Positions 1 to 8,524 of a stretch of DNA of 64,000 nt are shown piece by piece. How positions within the stretch are numbered: position 1 is the stretch's first letter; each line of letters begins with the position of its first letter. The notes under the pieces are model-generated. The model searched no databases. It worked only from the letters and a program-made list of their open reading frames with translations, and was not told where the DNA came from. Location: the NCBI RefSeq assembly GCF_000375485.1, contig NZ_AQXE01000011.1, positions 160 through 64,159 on the forward strand, read 5' to 3'. The stretch comes from Desulfovibrio oxyclinae DSM 11498. GTDB taxonomy: Bacteria; Desulfobacterota; Desulfovibrionia; Desulfovibrionales; Desulfovibrionaceae. The position numbers were made by a program, and so were the translations under genes.

Positions 1-151
1 AGAGATCGGACAGGTTAAGCACCGTCCGTTCCGGCGTCGAGGCGTTTGCCTCAGCGCGGAAAGAGGTATGTCTCAACTACCCCTTTCTTGTCAACCAATA
101 TTTGCAAAAAATTTTCTCCGAAAGCACTTTTTTCCGCAAAGCAGGGGCGAC
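1..151. other. Left edge, no gene called
   Basis: The first 151 bases lie downstream of the minus-strand methyltransferase gene. Two plus-strand frames stay open through this stretch, but neither gives a recognisable protein and both run into the methyltransferase on the opposite strand. The right part (about 95-140) is AT-richer and looks intergenic. A 3' end of an upstream plus-strand gene, for example one stopping at TAA 16-18, cannot be confirmed or excluded. Confidence 0.3.
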
Positions 152-1408
152 TCACTTCTCCTGCCAAAGCAAACGGTTGCCTTTTCGAGCCAGCCAGCCG
201 AGTCGCAACCCTTGCCAGTAAAGGCCGCACGGGCCATTCCCCTTGCCCGAGGGCAGCCCCTGACCGCTTAGCAGACGAACCAGATCATCCGTTTCGGCCT
301 CAATGCCGTCAACAGGAAGCGACACCGGCAACGCGCCCCAGAGCGTGGCATCCGGCCGAAATTTTTTCCGGTCTCCCTTGCCGCCGATGCGCCCCAAGCG
401 GCAACCCTGCCATTTGACCCCGTCCGGCAACAATCCATTTAATTTTGAGGGGACCCAGAACACCCGCCCATCATGCTCCACGGCTTTTCCGGGGGGAAGC
501 TGCGAATACTCCAACGCATCGCCGCCAGAGATGCTCTCAAGGCGCAGCCCGCCCTTGGTCTTCGTTTCCGGGGGGTCGGCGATTTCGACTCTTTTACCCG
601 GCTTGCGAAGCGCCGCGACAAAGAAGCCCTGCCCCTCGGATTCGTCGGCAACGCACAGCACTCCTTTCAACCCTTTTCGAGGCTCGGCGAACACGAAACC
701 CTCCGGACGGGCAAACTGTTCCTGCTCAAGCCCGAGTTCCTGCATGGCATAGACAACTTGCGCCTCGTTTTCCTCGGGGTTGGTGGTGCAGGTTGAGTAG
801 ACCAAATGTCCACCCGGCGCGAGAAGATCGGCAGCCTTCGCCAAGAGCTTGCGCTGGAGATCCTTCAGAGGAGCCAGCCGTTCCGGAGTCCACTGTTCAC
901 GCACGCCGGGGTTGCGGTTCTCCGTCCCCCAACCGCTGCAGGGCGGATCAAGCTGAATATGATTCCAACGCTGCGGCTCAAGCGGCAGGTCCTGCGCAAG
1001 GGAGCGGACGGTCCCGGCGTTGATGCAGCCGGTTTTTCGAAGGTTGGCCCGCAGCGTTCCCATGCGCTCTCCCGGCTCGCAGGCGAGCACCGCACCTTCG
1101 GGGCCGACAAGCGAAGAAAGAAGCCCTGTTTTACTCCCCGGAGCAGCACACATGTCCAGCACTCGGCCTCCGCGCCCGGGCGACAGGGCAAGGGGGGGCA
1201 GCATGGACGAACGGTCCTGAATATAGATGCGCCCGAATCGCGCGGCCAGTGAGCGTCCGAGCGGGAACGGTTCTTCCAGAAGCCTTTTCGCTCCGGGAAA
1301 GAACGGCTCCGGTTCGAATTCGAACCCCTCAGCGCGCAGCAGAGCCTCGATACGAGGCCACTCTTCGGTCGTGCCCGTCAGTCGAAAAGACCTTGTGTCT
1401 TCTGCCAT
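152..1408 (-). CDS. NOL1/NOP2/Sun-family RNA (cytosine-5) methyltransferase, RsmF/RsmB-like
   Basis: This 418-residue protein is predicted to use S-adenosylmethionine to methylate carbon 5 of a cytosine in rRNA. The SAM-binding motif DMCAAPGSKTG lies near residues 85-95. The DPPCSGWG motif (about 154-161) and the YSTCTTNPEEN motif (about 204-214) carry the two cysteines, C157 and C207, that act in catalysis and product release in this family. A C-terminal extension of about 190 residues after the catalytic core resembles RsmF (YebU) more than RsmB, and there is no N-terminal NusB-like domain. The gene is transcribed divergently from the FG-GAP gene. The target cytosine cannot be read from the sequence. 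Confidence 0.88.
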   Translation of the reverse strand: MAEDTRSFRLTGTTEEWPRIEALLRAEGFEFEPEPFFPGAKRLLEEPFPLGRSLAARFGRIYIQDRSSMLPPLALSPGRGGRVLDMCAAPGSKTGLLSSLVGPEGAVLACEPGERMGTLRANLRKTGCINAGTVRSLAQDLPLEPQRWNHIQLDPPCSGWGTENRNPGVREQWTPERLAPLKDLQRKLLAKAADLLAPGGHLVYSTCTTNPEENEAQVVYAMQELGLEQEQFARPEGFVFAEPRKGLKGVLCVADESEGQGFFVAALRKPGKRVEIADPPETKTKGGLRLESISGGDALEYSQLPPGKAVEHDGRVFWVPSKLNGLLPDGVKWQGCRLGRIGGKGDRKKFRPDATLWGALPVSLPVDGIEAETDDLVRLLSGQGLPSGKGNGPCGLYWQGLRLGWLARKGNRLLWQEK

Positions 1409-1482
1409 GAAACCTCCTTCAAAACAGCTTGACTCGCGGGTTCGGATACCCGTATCCGATCACGTTGGCAACCAAGAGCTCC

Positions 1483-1512
1483 TTTGCATAGCGTTCCATT
1501 ACCTGTTATATA
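1483..1512 (+). promoter_or_regulatory. Possible sigma-70 promoter of the FG-GAP gene
   Basis: A TTTGCA element (1483-1488) and a TATATA element (1507-1512) are separated by 18 bp in the divergent intergenic region upstream of the gene that starts at 1578. Both differ from consensus, so this is only a candidate. Confidence 0.35.
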
Positions 1513-1577
1513 ACCTCTCCCGCAGATGCGGAGGAAATCTGAATGAATCGGGTCCGTCCGGGCCCCGGAGGATACTC

Positions 1578-3218
1578 ATGTTCAAAAAGATCGTTACGGC
1601 CGCGCTCATGGTGGTCTTCGTTCTGGGCGTCTCTACGGCAATGGCGCAGTCTCCCAAGACTTTCGTCGTGCTGCCGGTCAAATACGATGGCCCCAAAAGC
1701 TATGAATACCTGATCAAAGGCATTGAGCTTCAGCTCAAGAAAAAAGCCACCTGGCCCGGCCAGTACGTCCCGGCGGACGTCAATGCTGCGGGCGTCGAGC
1801 TGCCCAGCGGCGAAGCGCAGGCCCTGCGCATCGCGGATAGACTCGGCACAGACGCGGTCATCTGGTGCTCCATCGATCAGGAAGGCACCAAGTCCGACGT
1901 GTTCATTCAAGCCGTGGCCAAAAACGGCCACCAGTGGAAGAACCAGACCAAAATGGACATCAACGAGATTCCGGTCTGGCTGGAACGCTCCGCCGAAAGC
2001 ATTCAGGGCGAGGTGTATCAGCGCCCCGGCATGGGGCAGCAGAAAGAGGCTATCGCCCAGCTTTCCCGTGACAACACCGAACGTGCAGCCCCGAAGAACC
2101 AGAGCATCATCGCCGCATCCAGCGAGGGTGTTTCTCAGCCGCAGGTCATGTCCCTGAACCCCAACTTCCGTTACGAAGGCGGCGCACAGACGCCCGGACG
2201 CTGGCGCAGTCAGACACTGCGCTTCCCCTCATACGGAATGGTTGTCGGAGACGCTGACGGCGACGGAAACAACGAGGTGTTCATCCTCAGCGAGCACAAC
2301 CTGTTCGCCTACCGCTACCGTCAGGGCAAACTGGAGCCGCTCGACAAGACCGAGATTCACTCCAACAAAAACAACCCGCTGCGCCTCTCCATTATCGATC
2401 TGGACCGCGACGGAGCCTCCGAGATCATCGTTTCCGCCAGAAGCCATGAGCGTCCGCGCTCCACCATCTACTCCTTCAAGGGGTCCAAGTTCACGGTGCT
2501 CAAGGACGGCATCCGCTACTATCTGTCCACCATGAACCTGCCTCCGACCTTCCAGCCGGCGCTGGTGGCACAGAAAAACGGCAAGCGCGGACCGTTCCCC
2601 AGAAAAATCTACGAAGCCTATTTCAACGGCGATGACGTCGTGCTGACCAGCACCATTCCCCGTCCCAAGTACGGCAACGTATTCAACATGAACTACCTGC
2701 CCGACGAGGGGACCTACAAGGTGATGGTCATCGACAACATGCAGCGCATGCGTGTTTTTTCCCCGGACATGGAACAGCAGTACCAGAGTGAGGAAACCTA
2801 CAACTCCTCCGTGGTCGGCATCGAAGTGTCTGACACGCTCTATGGAATGGGTGACGTTGGCGACGACAACGAGATCAAGGATCTTCTCGTGATCCCCTTC
2901 CGCATGGTGCCCGCGGCCATCTCCAATCCCAAGAAGTACGAAATGCTGGTCAACAAGGACATCACCATGGCCGGTCAGGTGTTCGACCGGTTCAACACGT
3001 ACTCGCAGGGTGAAGTTCATGCCCTGTTCTGGGACGGCGTGGGACTGAACCTTGCCTGGAAGACCCGCCGCATCAAGGGCACGGTCACCGACCTCGGGCA
3101 TCAGGACATCGACAACGACGGCGAGAAGGAACTGTGCGTGCTGCTGAACAAGCAGACCGGCGCACTGGACTTCAGCCAGCGCAAGTCGATGGTTCTCGCA
3201 TACGAACTGAACAAATAA
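1578..3218 (+). CDS. Exported FG-GAP/VCBS repeat protein, function unknown
   Basis: This 546-residue protein begins with a clear Sec signal peptide (FKKIVTAALMVVFVLG, cleaved near AMAQ), so it is probably periplasmic or outer-membrane associated. The ATG at 1578 is preceded by a good ribosome site (GGAGGATACTC). An N-terminal domain of about 180 residues resembles the TolB N-terminal or GNA1162-like alpha/beta fold by its look only. It is followed by FG-GAP-type repeats with calcium-binding loops DADGDGNNE, DLDRDGASE and DIDNDGEKE, which suggest a beta-propeller. The ORF is open upstream of 1578, but that extension has no signal sequence or coding look. The substrate or partner is unknown. 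The TRAP transporter operon follows 33 bp downstream. Confidence 0.8.
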   Translation: MFKKIVTAALMVVFVLGVSTAMAQSPKTFVVLPVKYDGPKSYEYLIKGIELQLKKKATWPGQYVPADVNAAGVELPSGEAQALRIADRLGTDAVIWCSIDQEGTKSDVFIQAVAKNGHQWKNQTKMDINEIPVWLERSAESIQGEVYQRPGMGQQKEAIAQLSRDNTERAAPKNQSIIAASSEGVSQPQVMSLNPNFRYEGGAQTPGRWRSQTLRFPSYGMVVGDADGDGNNEVFILSEHNLFAYRYRQGKLEPLDKTEIHSNKNNPLRLSIIDLDRDGASEIIVSARSHERPRSTIYSFKGSKFTVLKDGIRYYLSTMNLPPTFQPALVAQKNGKRGPFPRKIYEAYFNGDDVVLTSTIPRPKYGNVFNMNYLPDEGTYKVMVIDNMQRMRVFSPDMEQQYQSEETYNSSVVGIEVSDTLYGMGDVGDDNEIKDLLVIPFRMVPAAISNPKKYEMLVNKDITMAGQVFDRFNTYSQGEVHALFWDGVGLNLAWKTRRIKGTVTDLGHQDIDNDGEKELCVLLNKQTGALDFSQRKSMVLAYELNK

Positions 3219-3251
3219 CTCAGGGTAAACGCATTCCGGAAGGAGAGGATC

Positions 3252-4313
3252 ATGTTCAAACGTTATCTTGCGGTATTGCTGGCGTTCGCGGCGCTGGCAC
3301 TGGCCGCCTGCTCGGACCAGAAAGCCGGGGAACCGGGGGCCGAGACGGCTGAAAAACAGGCCGAGGAAGTCATAACCATCAGTTATGCCAACTTTCCGCC
3401 CGCATCCACGTTCCCCTGCATCCAGATGGAACGCTGGGCCGACGAAGTGGAAAAACGCACGGACGGCCGGGTCAAGGTGGAAACCTACCCCGGCGGCACC
3501 CTGCTCTCCGCCAAGAACATGTACCGGGGCGTGCTCGAAGGACAGGCCGATATCGGTTGCCTGAGCCTGCCCTACTATCCGGGTGTGTTTCCCGCCCTGC
3601 TTTCGGTCAACCTGCCGGTGGGCTTCACCAATGCCACCACCGCGAGCCTGACCCTCTGGGATCTCTACAGCAAGCTCCAGCCGGACGAGATGAAGAACGT
3701 CAAAGTGGTCACCACCTTCACGTCCGCTCCTTCCAACATCATGAGCAAGGAGCCCGTCCGCAGCCTTGAAGACCTTCAAGGTATGGAACTGCGCGCCAGC
3801 GGCGCCCTGCTGAAGATGCTGGAACTCATGGGCGCCAAGCCCGTGGGCATGCCCATGTCCCAGACTCCGGAAGCCCTGCAGAAGGGCGTGGTCAAGGGTC
3901 TGGTCTCCTCGCTTGAAGTTCTCAAGGACTTCAACTTTGCGGAACTTTGCCGCTATGAGACCATCACCAATCTGCCCGTCTACCCCTTTGCCGTGGTCAT
4001 GAACGAAGACCGTTGGAATTCGCTTCCCGATGATGTGAAAAAGGTCATCGACGACCTCGGTCGCGAGCAGGCTGAATGGACCGGCAACTACATGGACGCC
4101 CACATCGACGAAGCCCTTGAGTGGTCCAAGAAAAACCATCAGATCGAAATATATACGCTCAGCAAAGAGGACCGCGATCGCATTGCGGAAATCGGTGAGG
4201 GTATCGTGGACGACTGGAAGGCCGAAGCCGAAAAGTCCGGCCTTGATGCCGATGCGATTCTGAGGGATCTCATGGCGTTCAAGGGCAAGTACGAAGAACG
4301 GTTCCCCGAATAA
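3252..4313 (+). CDS. dctP: TRAP transporter substrate-binding lipoprotein, DctP family
   Basis: This 353-residue protein is the extracytoplasmic solute receptor of a tripartite ATP-independent periplasmic transporter, which binds a carboxylate-type solute and hands it to the DctQM membrane pair. It starts with a lipoprotein signal peptide, with a lipobox LAAC placing the lipidated cysteine at residue 20, so the mature protein is membrane-anchored. ISYANFPPASTFP opens the DctP fold, and the SLEDLQGMELRASG stretch matches the conserved 'dlkGlKiRv' region of the family. A strong ribosome site (GGAAGGAGAGG) precedes the ATG. The genes for the small and large permeases follow directly. The solute cannot be told from sequence. 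Confidence 0.93.
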   Translation: MFKRYLAVLLAFAALALAACSDQKAGEPGAETAEKQAEEVITISYANFPPASTFPCIQMERWADEVEKRTDGRVKVETYPGGTLLSAKNMYRGVLEGQADIGCLSLPYYPGVFPALLSVNLPVGFTNATTASLTLWDLYSKLQPDEMKNVKVVTTFTSAPSNIMSKEPVRSLEDLQGMELRASGALLKMLELMGAKPVGMPMSQTPEALQKGVVKGLVSSLEVLKDFNFAELCRYETITNLPVYPFAVVMNEDRWNSLPDDVKKVIDDLGREQAEWTGNYMDAHIDEALEWSKKNHQIEIYTLSKEDRDRIAEIGEGIVDDWKAEAEKSGLDADAILRDLMAFKGKYEERFPE

Positions 4314-4326
4314 CCAGCTCACAATG

Positions 4327-4358
4327 AACGGCGCGCTTCCGTATGGTGGCGCGCCGTT
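4327..4358 (+). terminator. Intercistronic hairpin between dctP and dctQ
   Basis: AACGGCGCGC (4327-4336) pairs perfectly with GCGCGCCGTT (4349-4358) around a 12-nt loop. No long T tract follows, so it is more likely an mRNA-stabilising or partial-termination element that keeps the binding-protein message more abundant than the permease message. Its position also argues against a permease start at 4343, which would lie inside the loop. Confidence 0.7.
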
Positions 4359-4375
4359 TCATCCCCCTACGAATT

Positions 4376-4861
4376 ATGGACACTCTCGATCGCCTGAGCG
4401 AAAAGCTGAGCATCTGGCTGGCGCGGCTTGCGGGCCTGTTTCTCGTCGGCATGATGGGACTCGCCTGCGCCAACATGACCCTTCGCGCCTTTGATATGCC
4501 GCTCAAGGGTACCTTTGAACTGATGGGCTTTTTGGGCGCGGTGGGCACCGGCCTGTCGCTTGCCTATGCCCAGCGGAGCAAAGCGCACATATCCGTGGGC
4601 CTGCTCATGAAGCACTACCCCAAAAGCGTCCGTCGGGTTCTCGCCGCTCTCACCGAGGCCGCGTCCTGCGGTTTCTTCCTGCTTGCAGGACTGGAAACCG
4701 CCGACTGGGCAGGATTTCTTGTCACCACCGGCGAGCTTTCCGAGACCCTGAGGATCGCCTATCATCCCTTCGTGTTCGCAGCAGCGGCCGGTTGCATCGC
4801 AATGGCCTTCGTCCTTATGACCGACTTTCTGAACACCGTCACCGGCAGGGTGGAACACTAG
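4376..4861 (+). CDS. dctQ: TRAP transporter small permease, DctQ family
   Basis: This 161-residue four-helix integral membrane protein is the small permease subunit of the TRAP transporter. Hydrophobic segments lie around LAGLFLVGMMGLACANM, FLGAVGTGLSLAYA, ASCGFFLLAGLETADW and FVFAAAAGCIAMAF. An ATG at 4343 in the same frame is possible, but it sits in the loop of a hairpin and adds a non-conserved, basic leader, so 4376 (MDTLDRLSEKL) is preferred. The dctM gene starts one base after the stop codon, so the two are co-translated. Confidence 0.88.
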   Translation: MDTLDRLSEKLSIWLARLAGLFLVGMMGLACANMTLRAFDMPLKGTFELMGFLGAVGTGLSLAYAQRSKAHISVGLLMKHYPKSVRRVLAALTEAASCGFFLLAGLETADWAGFLVTTGELSETLRIAYHPFVFAAAAGCIAMAFVLMTDFLNTVTGRVEH

Positions 4862-4862
4862 C

Positions 4863-6164
4863 ATGGAACCGGCAACTATTGGGCTTCTGGGCATCGGCAT
4901 TCTGCTGGCCTCAATCTTCGCACTGCGCATCCCCGTGGGCTTCGCCATGGGCATCACGGGATACCTCGGCTTCATGGCAATCCTCGGTCCTCAGGCCGCC
5001 TCCGGTATGCTTGGTACGGAAGTCTGGAATGTCTTTTCCTCATACGGGCTGACCGTGATCCCGCTGTTCATTCTCATGGGGCAGATCTGTTTTTATTCCG
5101 GGGTGAACGAACGGCTTTACAAGGCAGCCTACGCGTGGATGGGCCACATTCGGGGCGGCATCGCCATGGCCACGGTGCTGGCCTGCGGCGGCTTCGCCGC
5201 GATCTGCGGTTCCAACTCCGCCACGGCGGCCACCATGAGCACCGTTGCCCTGCCTCAGATGAAACGGTTCAATTACAGCCCCGAGCTTTCCACCGGATCC
5301 GTCGCCGCAGGTGCGACCCTCGGGGTGGTCATTCCGCCTTCGGTGGTGCTGATCATCATCGGCCTGCAGACCAGCCAGTCCATTGCCGCGCTGTTTGTCG
5401 GCAGCATCCTGCCCGGGCTGCTGCTTACCACGCTCTTCATGGTTACCGTCACCGTCCTTTGCCGCCGCAATCCCCACTGGGGCCCGGCGGGTGAGAAAAC
5501 CTCCTGGGGCGACCGGTTCCGCTCTCTGCCCGGCTCGGCTGAGATGATCGTGCTGTTCTGCCTTGTCATGGGCGGCCTGTTCATGGGGCTATTCACCCCC
5601 ACGGAAGCGGGGGCCGCCGGCGCCATGCTGGCCTTGATCATCAGCCTTGCCACCCGCACCCTTTCCTTCGGAGACTTCATCCGCTCGGTGATGGATACGC
5701 TTCGCGTGTCGAGCATGATCATGGTCATTGTGGCCGGGGCCGTCATCTTCGGACGTTTTCTGGCCGTCACGCGTCTGCCGTTTGAAGCGGCAGGCTGGGT
5801 CACGAGCCTGGATATCCCCGCCACAGTCATCATCCTGCTCATCTGCGTCATCTACGTCATCGGCGGCATGGTCATGGACGCACTGGCCATGCTTCTGGTG
5901 ACCATCCCCATCTTCTTTCCGGTGGTAACGGCAATGGGCTATGACCCGCTCTGGTTCGGAGTGCTCATCACCATCGTAACCACGCTTGGCGCGGTCACCC
6001 CTCCCGTGGGGGTCAACACGTTCATCGTCGCATCCATGGCGCCGGATATCCCCATGGGCCACGTATTCAAGGGTGTCACCTGCTTTCTGCCCGCATTCCT
6101 GCTCTGCGTCGCCCTGCTGATGCTCTGTCCGTGGCTGGTCACCTGGCTGCCGGGCCTGATGTAG
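4863..6164 (+). CDS. dctM: TRAP transporter large permease, DctM family
   Basis: This 433-residue protein with about 12 membrane segments is the channel-forming subunit of the TRAP transporter, which uses a sodium or proton gradient. Family landmarks include LRIPVGFAMGITGYLG at the N terminus, the SATAATMSTVALPQMKR stretch and TPTEAGAAGAMLALI, plus the conserved late segment with AVTPPVGVNTFI. The length is typical of DctM. It completes the dctPQM operon. The next gene starts 9 bp after the stop and may be read through from this operon. Confidence 0.93.
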   Translation: MEPATIGLLGIGILLASIFALRIPVGFAMGITGYLGFMAILGPQAASGMLGTEVWNVFSSYGLTVIPLFILMGQICFYSGVNERLYKAAYAWMGHIRGGIAMATVLACGGFAAICGSNSATAATMSTVALPQMKRFNYSPELSTGSVAAGATLGVVIPPSVVLIIIGLQTSQSIAALFVGSILPGLLLTTLFMVTVTVLCRRNPHWGPAGEKTSWGDRFRSLPGSAEMIVLFCLVMGGLFMGLFTPTEAGAAGAMLALIISLATRTLSFGDFIRSVMDTLRVSSMIMVIVAGAVIFGRFLAVTRLPFEAAGWVTSLDIPATVIILLICVIYVIGGMVMDALAMLLVTIPIFFPVVTAMGYDPLWFGVLITIVTTLGAVTPPVGVNTFIVASMAPDIPMGHVFKGVTCFLPAFLLCVALLMLCPWLVTWLPGLM

Positions 6165-6173
6165 GAGCTCGAC

Positions 6174-7115
6174 ATGCCCGGAGTTCAGAACGTCACGGTC
6201 AGCGAAGCGGAAGCAGGTCAGAAGCTTCTGCAATTCCTGCAGCGACGAGTCGGTCGCGACGTGCCCAAGGCCGCCATCATGAAATGGATACGAAAGGGCG
6301 AGGTGCGTGTGGACAAGGGCCGCAAAAAGCCTTTCGACCGCCTCAAGGCCGGACAACTCATACGTATTCCTCCGTTCAGAAATGAAAGCTCCACACCGCC
6401 AACTGATGCCAGCCCCCAGATCGAGGTGGTGCACGAGGACTCCGAGCTCATTGTCATCAAAAAGCCATCCGGCCTCGCCTCTCATGGCGGTGACGGCATA
6501 ACCGACTCCGCCGCCGCACGCCTCAAGGCGGCCTATCCCGACGAGGCTTTCAGCCCCACACTGGCCCACCGACTCGACCGCGACACTTCTGGACTGCTCG
6601 TTGCCGCCCGCACCTACAGTACATTACGGCAACTCAACGACGCATTCGCCCGGTCAGGCTTGATCAAGCTCTACCTAGCCAGAGTCACCGGACGCTGGCC
6701 CGATGCCACGACCGTGATGCTCGAAGACCACCTGGAGAAATCCGGCAGGCCGGGAAATGAAAAGGTTCATGCAGGTTCGGGAAAACAGGCGCGCTCGGAA
6801 GTAACGCTTATCGATTCCGATGAGAAGGAAAGCCTGCTCGCAATACGCCTGCTCACCGGGCGAACGCATCAGATCCGTGTTCAGCTTGCCTCTCGTGGAT
6901 TTCCGATTCATGGCGACCCGAAATACGGGCTTCCGGGCTCTCGCCCTCCCCTTTTGCTGCACTGCTTCGGTCTTGTGCTTCCGGACTTGGGAAACGGTTC
7001 CATCCAGATTTCATGCCCGCCGGACTGGCAGGAAAACTATCAGCCATCGCACGAATCGCTCCAAGGCGCACATCTACTTCTCAACACCTTGCGCAAACGG
7101 GCTTTTGCGGGCTAA
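6174..7115 (+). CDS. RNA pseudouridine synthase, RluC-like
   Basis: This 313-residue enzyme is predicted to isomerise uridine to pseudouridine in 23S rRNA. An N-terminal S4 RNA-binding domain (about residues 1-65) is followed by the RluA-family catalytic core. The catalytic aspartate lies in HRLDRDTSGLLV, and the later motif RTHQIRVQLASRGFPIHGD is also characteristic. Length and domain order fit RluC rather than the shorter RluA. It sits 9 bp after dctM with a GGAGCTCGAC leader, so it may be the last gene of that transcript, although the functions are unrelated. Confidence 0.9.
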   Translation: MPGVQNVTVSEAEAGQKLLQFLQRRVGRDVPKAAIMKWIRKGEVRVDKGRKKPFDRLKAGQLIRIPPFRNESSTPPTDASPQIEVVHEDSELIVIKKPSGLASHGGDGITDSAAARLKAAYPDEAFSPTLAHRLDRDTSGLLVAARTYSTLRQLNDAFARSGLIKLYLARVTGRWPDATTVMLEDHLEKSGRPGNEKVHAGSGKQARSEVTLIDSDEKESLLAIRLLTGRTHQIRVQLASRGFPIHGDPKYGLPGSRPPLLLHCFGLVLPDLGNGSIQISCPPDWQENYQPSHESLQGAHLLLNTLRKRAFAG

Positions 7116-7144
7116 GGTGGCTTTCAAACCATAAGGACTGAACC

Positions 7145-7708
7145 ATGATTAAAACTTCCTTCAATGCCGTCCGTGTCCTGATGCTGATCTGCCTCGTTAC
7201 CGTCGTTTCCGGGTGCGCGACACCTTACAAGGCAGCCGTGGACGAGCGGAACATGAAGACGATCTACGCCGACGAGAAGATCACCTTTCAGGTGAAGCAG
7301 GCGTTTCTCGACGACGATCAAATCAAATACATGGATTACGATGTGGCCAGCTACGAAGGCGACGTCTTCCTCATCGGCGAATACACCTCGCAGGCTCAAG
7401 CCGACAAGGCCGTCAACGTGGCACGAAGCGTCGAGGGCGTCCGTTCCGTAACGTCCTACCTGCTCCCGAAAAAGGAACTTGCCGATTGCGGCACCGCCGA
7501 GGAGCTGGAGCTGATGGCGACCATCAAGCAGAAGCTCATTCAGGACGAAGACATCTGGTCCACCAACGTGGATATCTACATGGTGCAGTGCCGCGCGGTG
7601 GTTCTGGGTATCGTCGGTTCCGAAAAGGAACGTAGCGATGCGCTGGCCCATATCCGCAGCGTCAAGGGACTCAAGGGTGTCAAGTCCTACCTGAGAGTCA
7701 AACGCTGA
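7145..7708 (+). CDS. BON-domain lipoprotein
   Basis: This 187-residue protein has a lipoprotein signal peptide ending at the lipobox VSGC (about residue 22). The mature part holds two BON-type alpha/beta repeats. The first contains GDVFLIGEYTSQAQADKAVN followed by VEGVRSVTSYL. The second contains VVLGIVGSEKERSDALAHI followed by VKGLKGVKSYL. BON domains usually bind phospholipid or stabilise the envelope, as in OsmY and DolP (YraP). A role in outer-membrane integrity is inferred from the family. The next gene encodes a cell-wall hydrolase-like lipoprotein 19 bp downstream, consistent with a small envelope operon. Confidence 0.85.
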   Translation: MIKTSFNAVRVLMLICLVTVVSGCATPYKAAVDERNMKTIYADEKITFQVKQAFLDDDQIKYMDYDVASYEGDVFLIGEYTSQAQADKAVNVARSVEGVRSVTSYLLPKKELADCGTAEELELMATIKQKLIQDEDIWSTNVDIYMVQCRAVVLGIVGSEKERSDALAHIRSVKGLKGVKSYLRVKR

Positions 7709-7727
7709 TTCACCGCAAGGAGCCCTG

Positions 7728-8237
7728 ATGAAAGCCGTCTTCCTTCCCGTTTGCCTTAGTACGGCTTTTATGCTTTTTGCTGCGGGCTGCTCCTACGTAG
7801 ACCCTTACGTGCCCGACTTTGGCCCCCCGGCACCTGCCCTGAGAGCATCGACCTTCACCACGCCACAAACGAGGGCCGTCATCAGTGCGGCCCAAACCCA
7901 GCTCGGCAAGCCATATCGATGGGGCGGCGAATCCCCTTCGGCCGGCTACGACTGCTCCGGCCTCATGTGGTGGACCTTCCGGCGAAGCGGCATCCGCATT
8001 CCAAGGGTATCGTGGAAGCAATACTCGGCCGGCACCTTTGTGGAGCGTAACGACATCCGCCCCGCAGACATGGTGTTTTTCAAGGTCATGACCGGCAAAA
8101 GCATGCATGTGGGGCTGGTCACGGAACGAGGGACGTTCATTCATGCTCCGAAGTCCGGAAAACGCGTCATGGAATCGCGATTGGACAATCCGTTCTGGAG
8201 TGAGCACTACGTTGGGGCCCGTCGCATTATCCATTAA
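7728..8237 (+). CDS. NlpC/P60-family peptidoglycan endopeptidase lipoprotein
   Basis: This 169-residue protein has a signal peptide with the lipobox FAAGC (Cys about residue 21), followed by an NlpC/P60 cysteine peptidase domain. The catalytic cysteine is in YDCSGLMWW and the catalytic histidine in SMHVGLV, with a further polar position in the later FIHAPKSGKR region. LGKPYRWGGESP is the usual opening of this domain. Family members cut gamma-D-glutamyl-meso-diaminopimelate bonds in cell-wall peptides. There is no SH3 or LysM targeting domain, so the lipid anchor may be the only localisation signal. Confidence 0.9.
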   Translation: MKAVFLPVCLSTAFMLFAAGCSYVDPYVPDFGPPAPALRASTFTTPQTRAVISAAQTQLGKPYRWGGESPSAGYDCSGLMWWTFRRSGIRIPRVSWKQYSAGTFVERNDIRPADMVFFKVMTGKSMHVGLVTERGTFIHAPKSGKRVMESRLDNPFWSEHYVGARRIIH

Positions 8238-8524
8238 AAACGAGCACCTCTACCGCGTTGCCAAACACACATTTCAACAGTCACCACTTACGCTCCATCA
8301 AGGACTCACTCCCTTGTCATCCCTGATTCGTGGCGGAATCCTTCCTTCCGGCACGGCAGGACCAGACCATTTTTAAACATGCTGTGAGTAACAAAAAAGT
8401 TTCGCCTGTCGAATGATGCTATTCAGAGCTCACCGCCCATGGCAGCGTTTTTTTCGGCAGTAATGCATCAAGTTACGCTTTCGACCTTGGAAAAAGCCCA
8501 TGGCTGTTGTATAGCCCTGTCATC

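Noticed and set aside
1434..1466. tRNA T-arm-like sequence (GGGTTCGGATACCC)
   Set aside because: No acceptor, D or anticodon arms can be built around it. It is a short palindrome (CGGATA/TATCCG) in an intergenic region.
2229..4322. 697-codon open frame on the minus strand
   Set aside because: It is antisense to the FG-GAP and dctP genes and shows no family motif.
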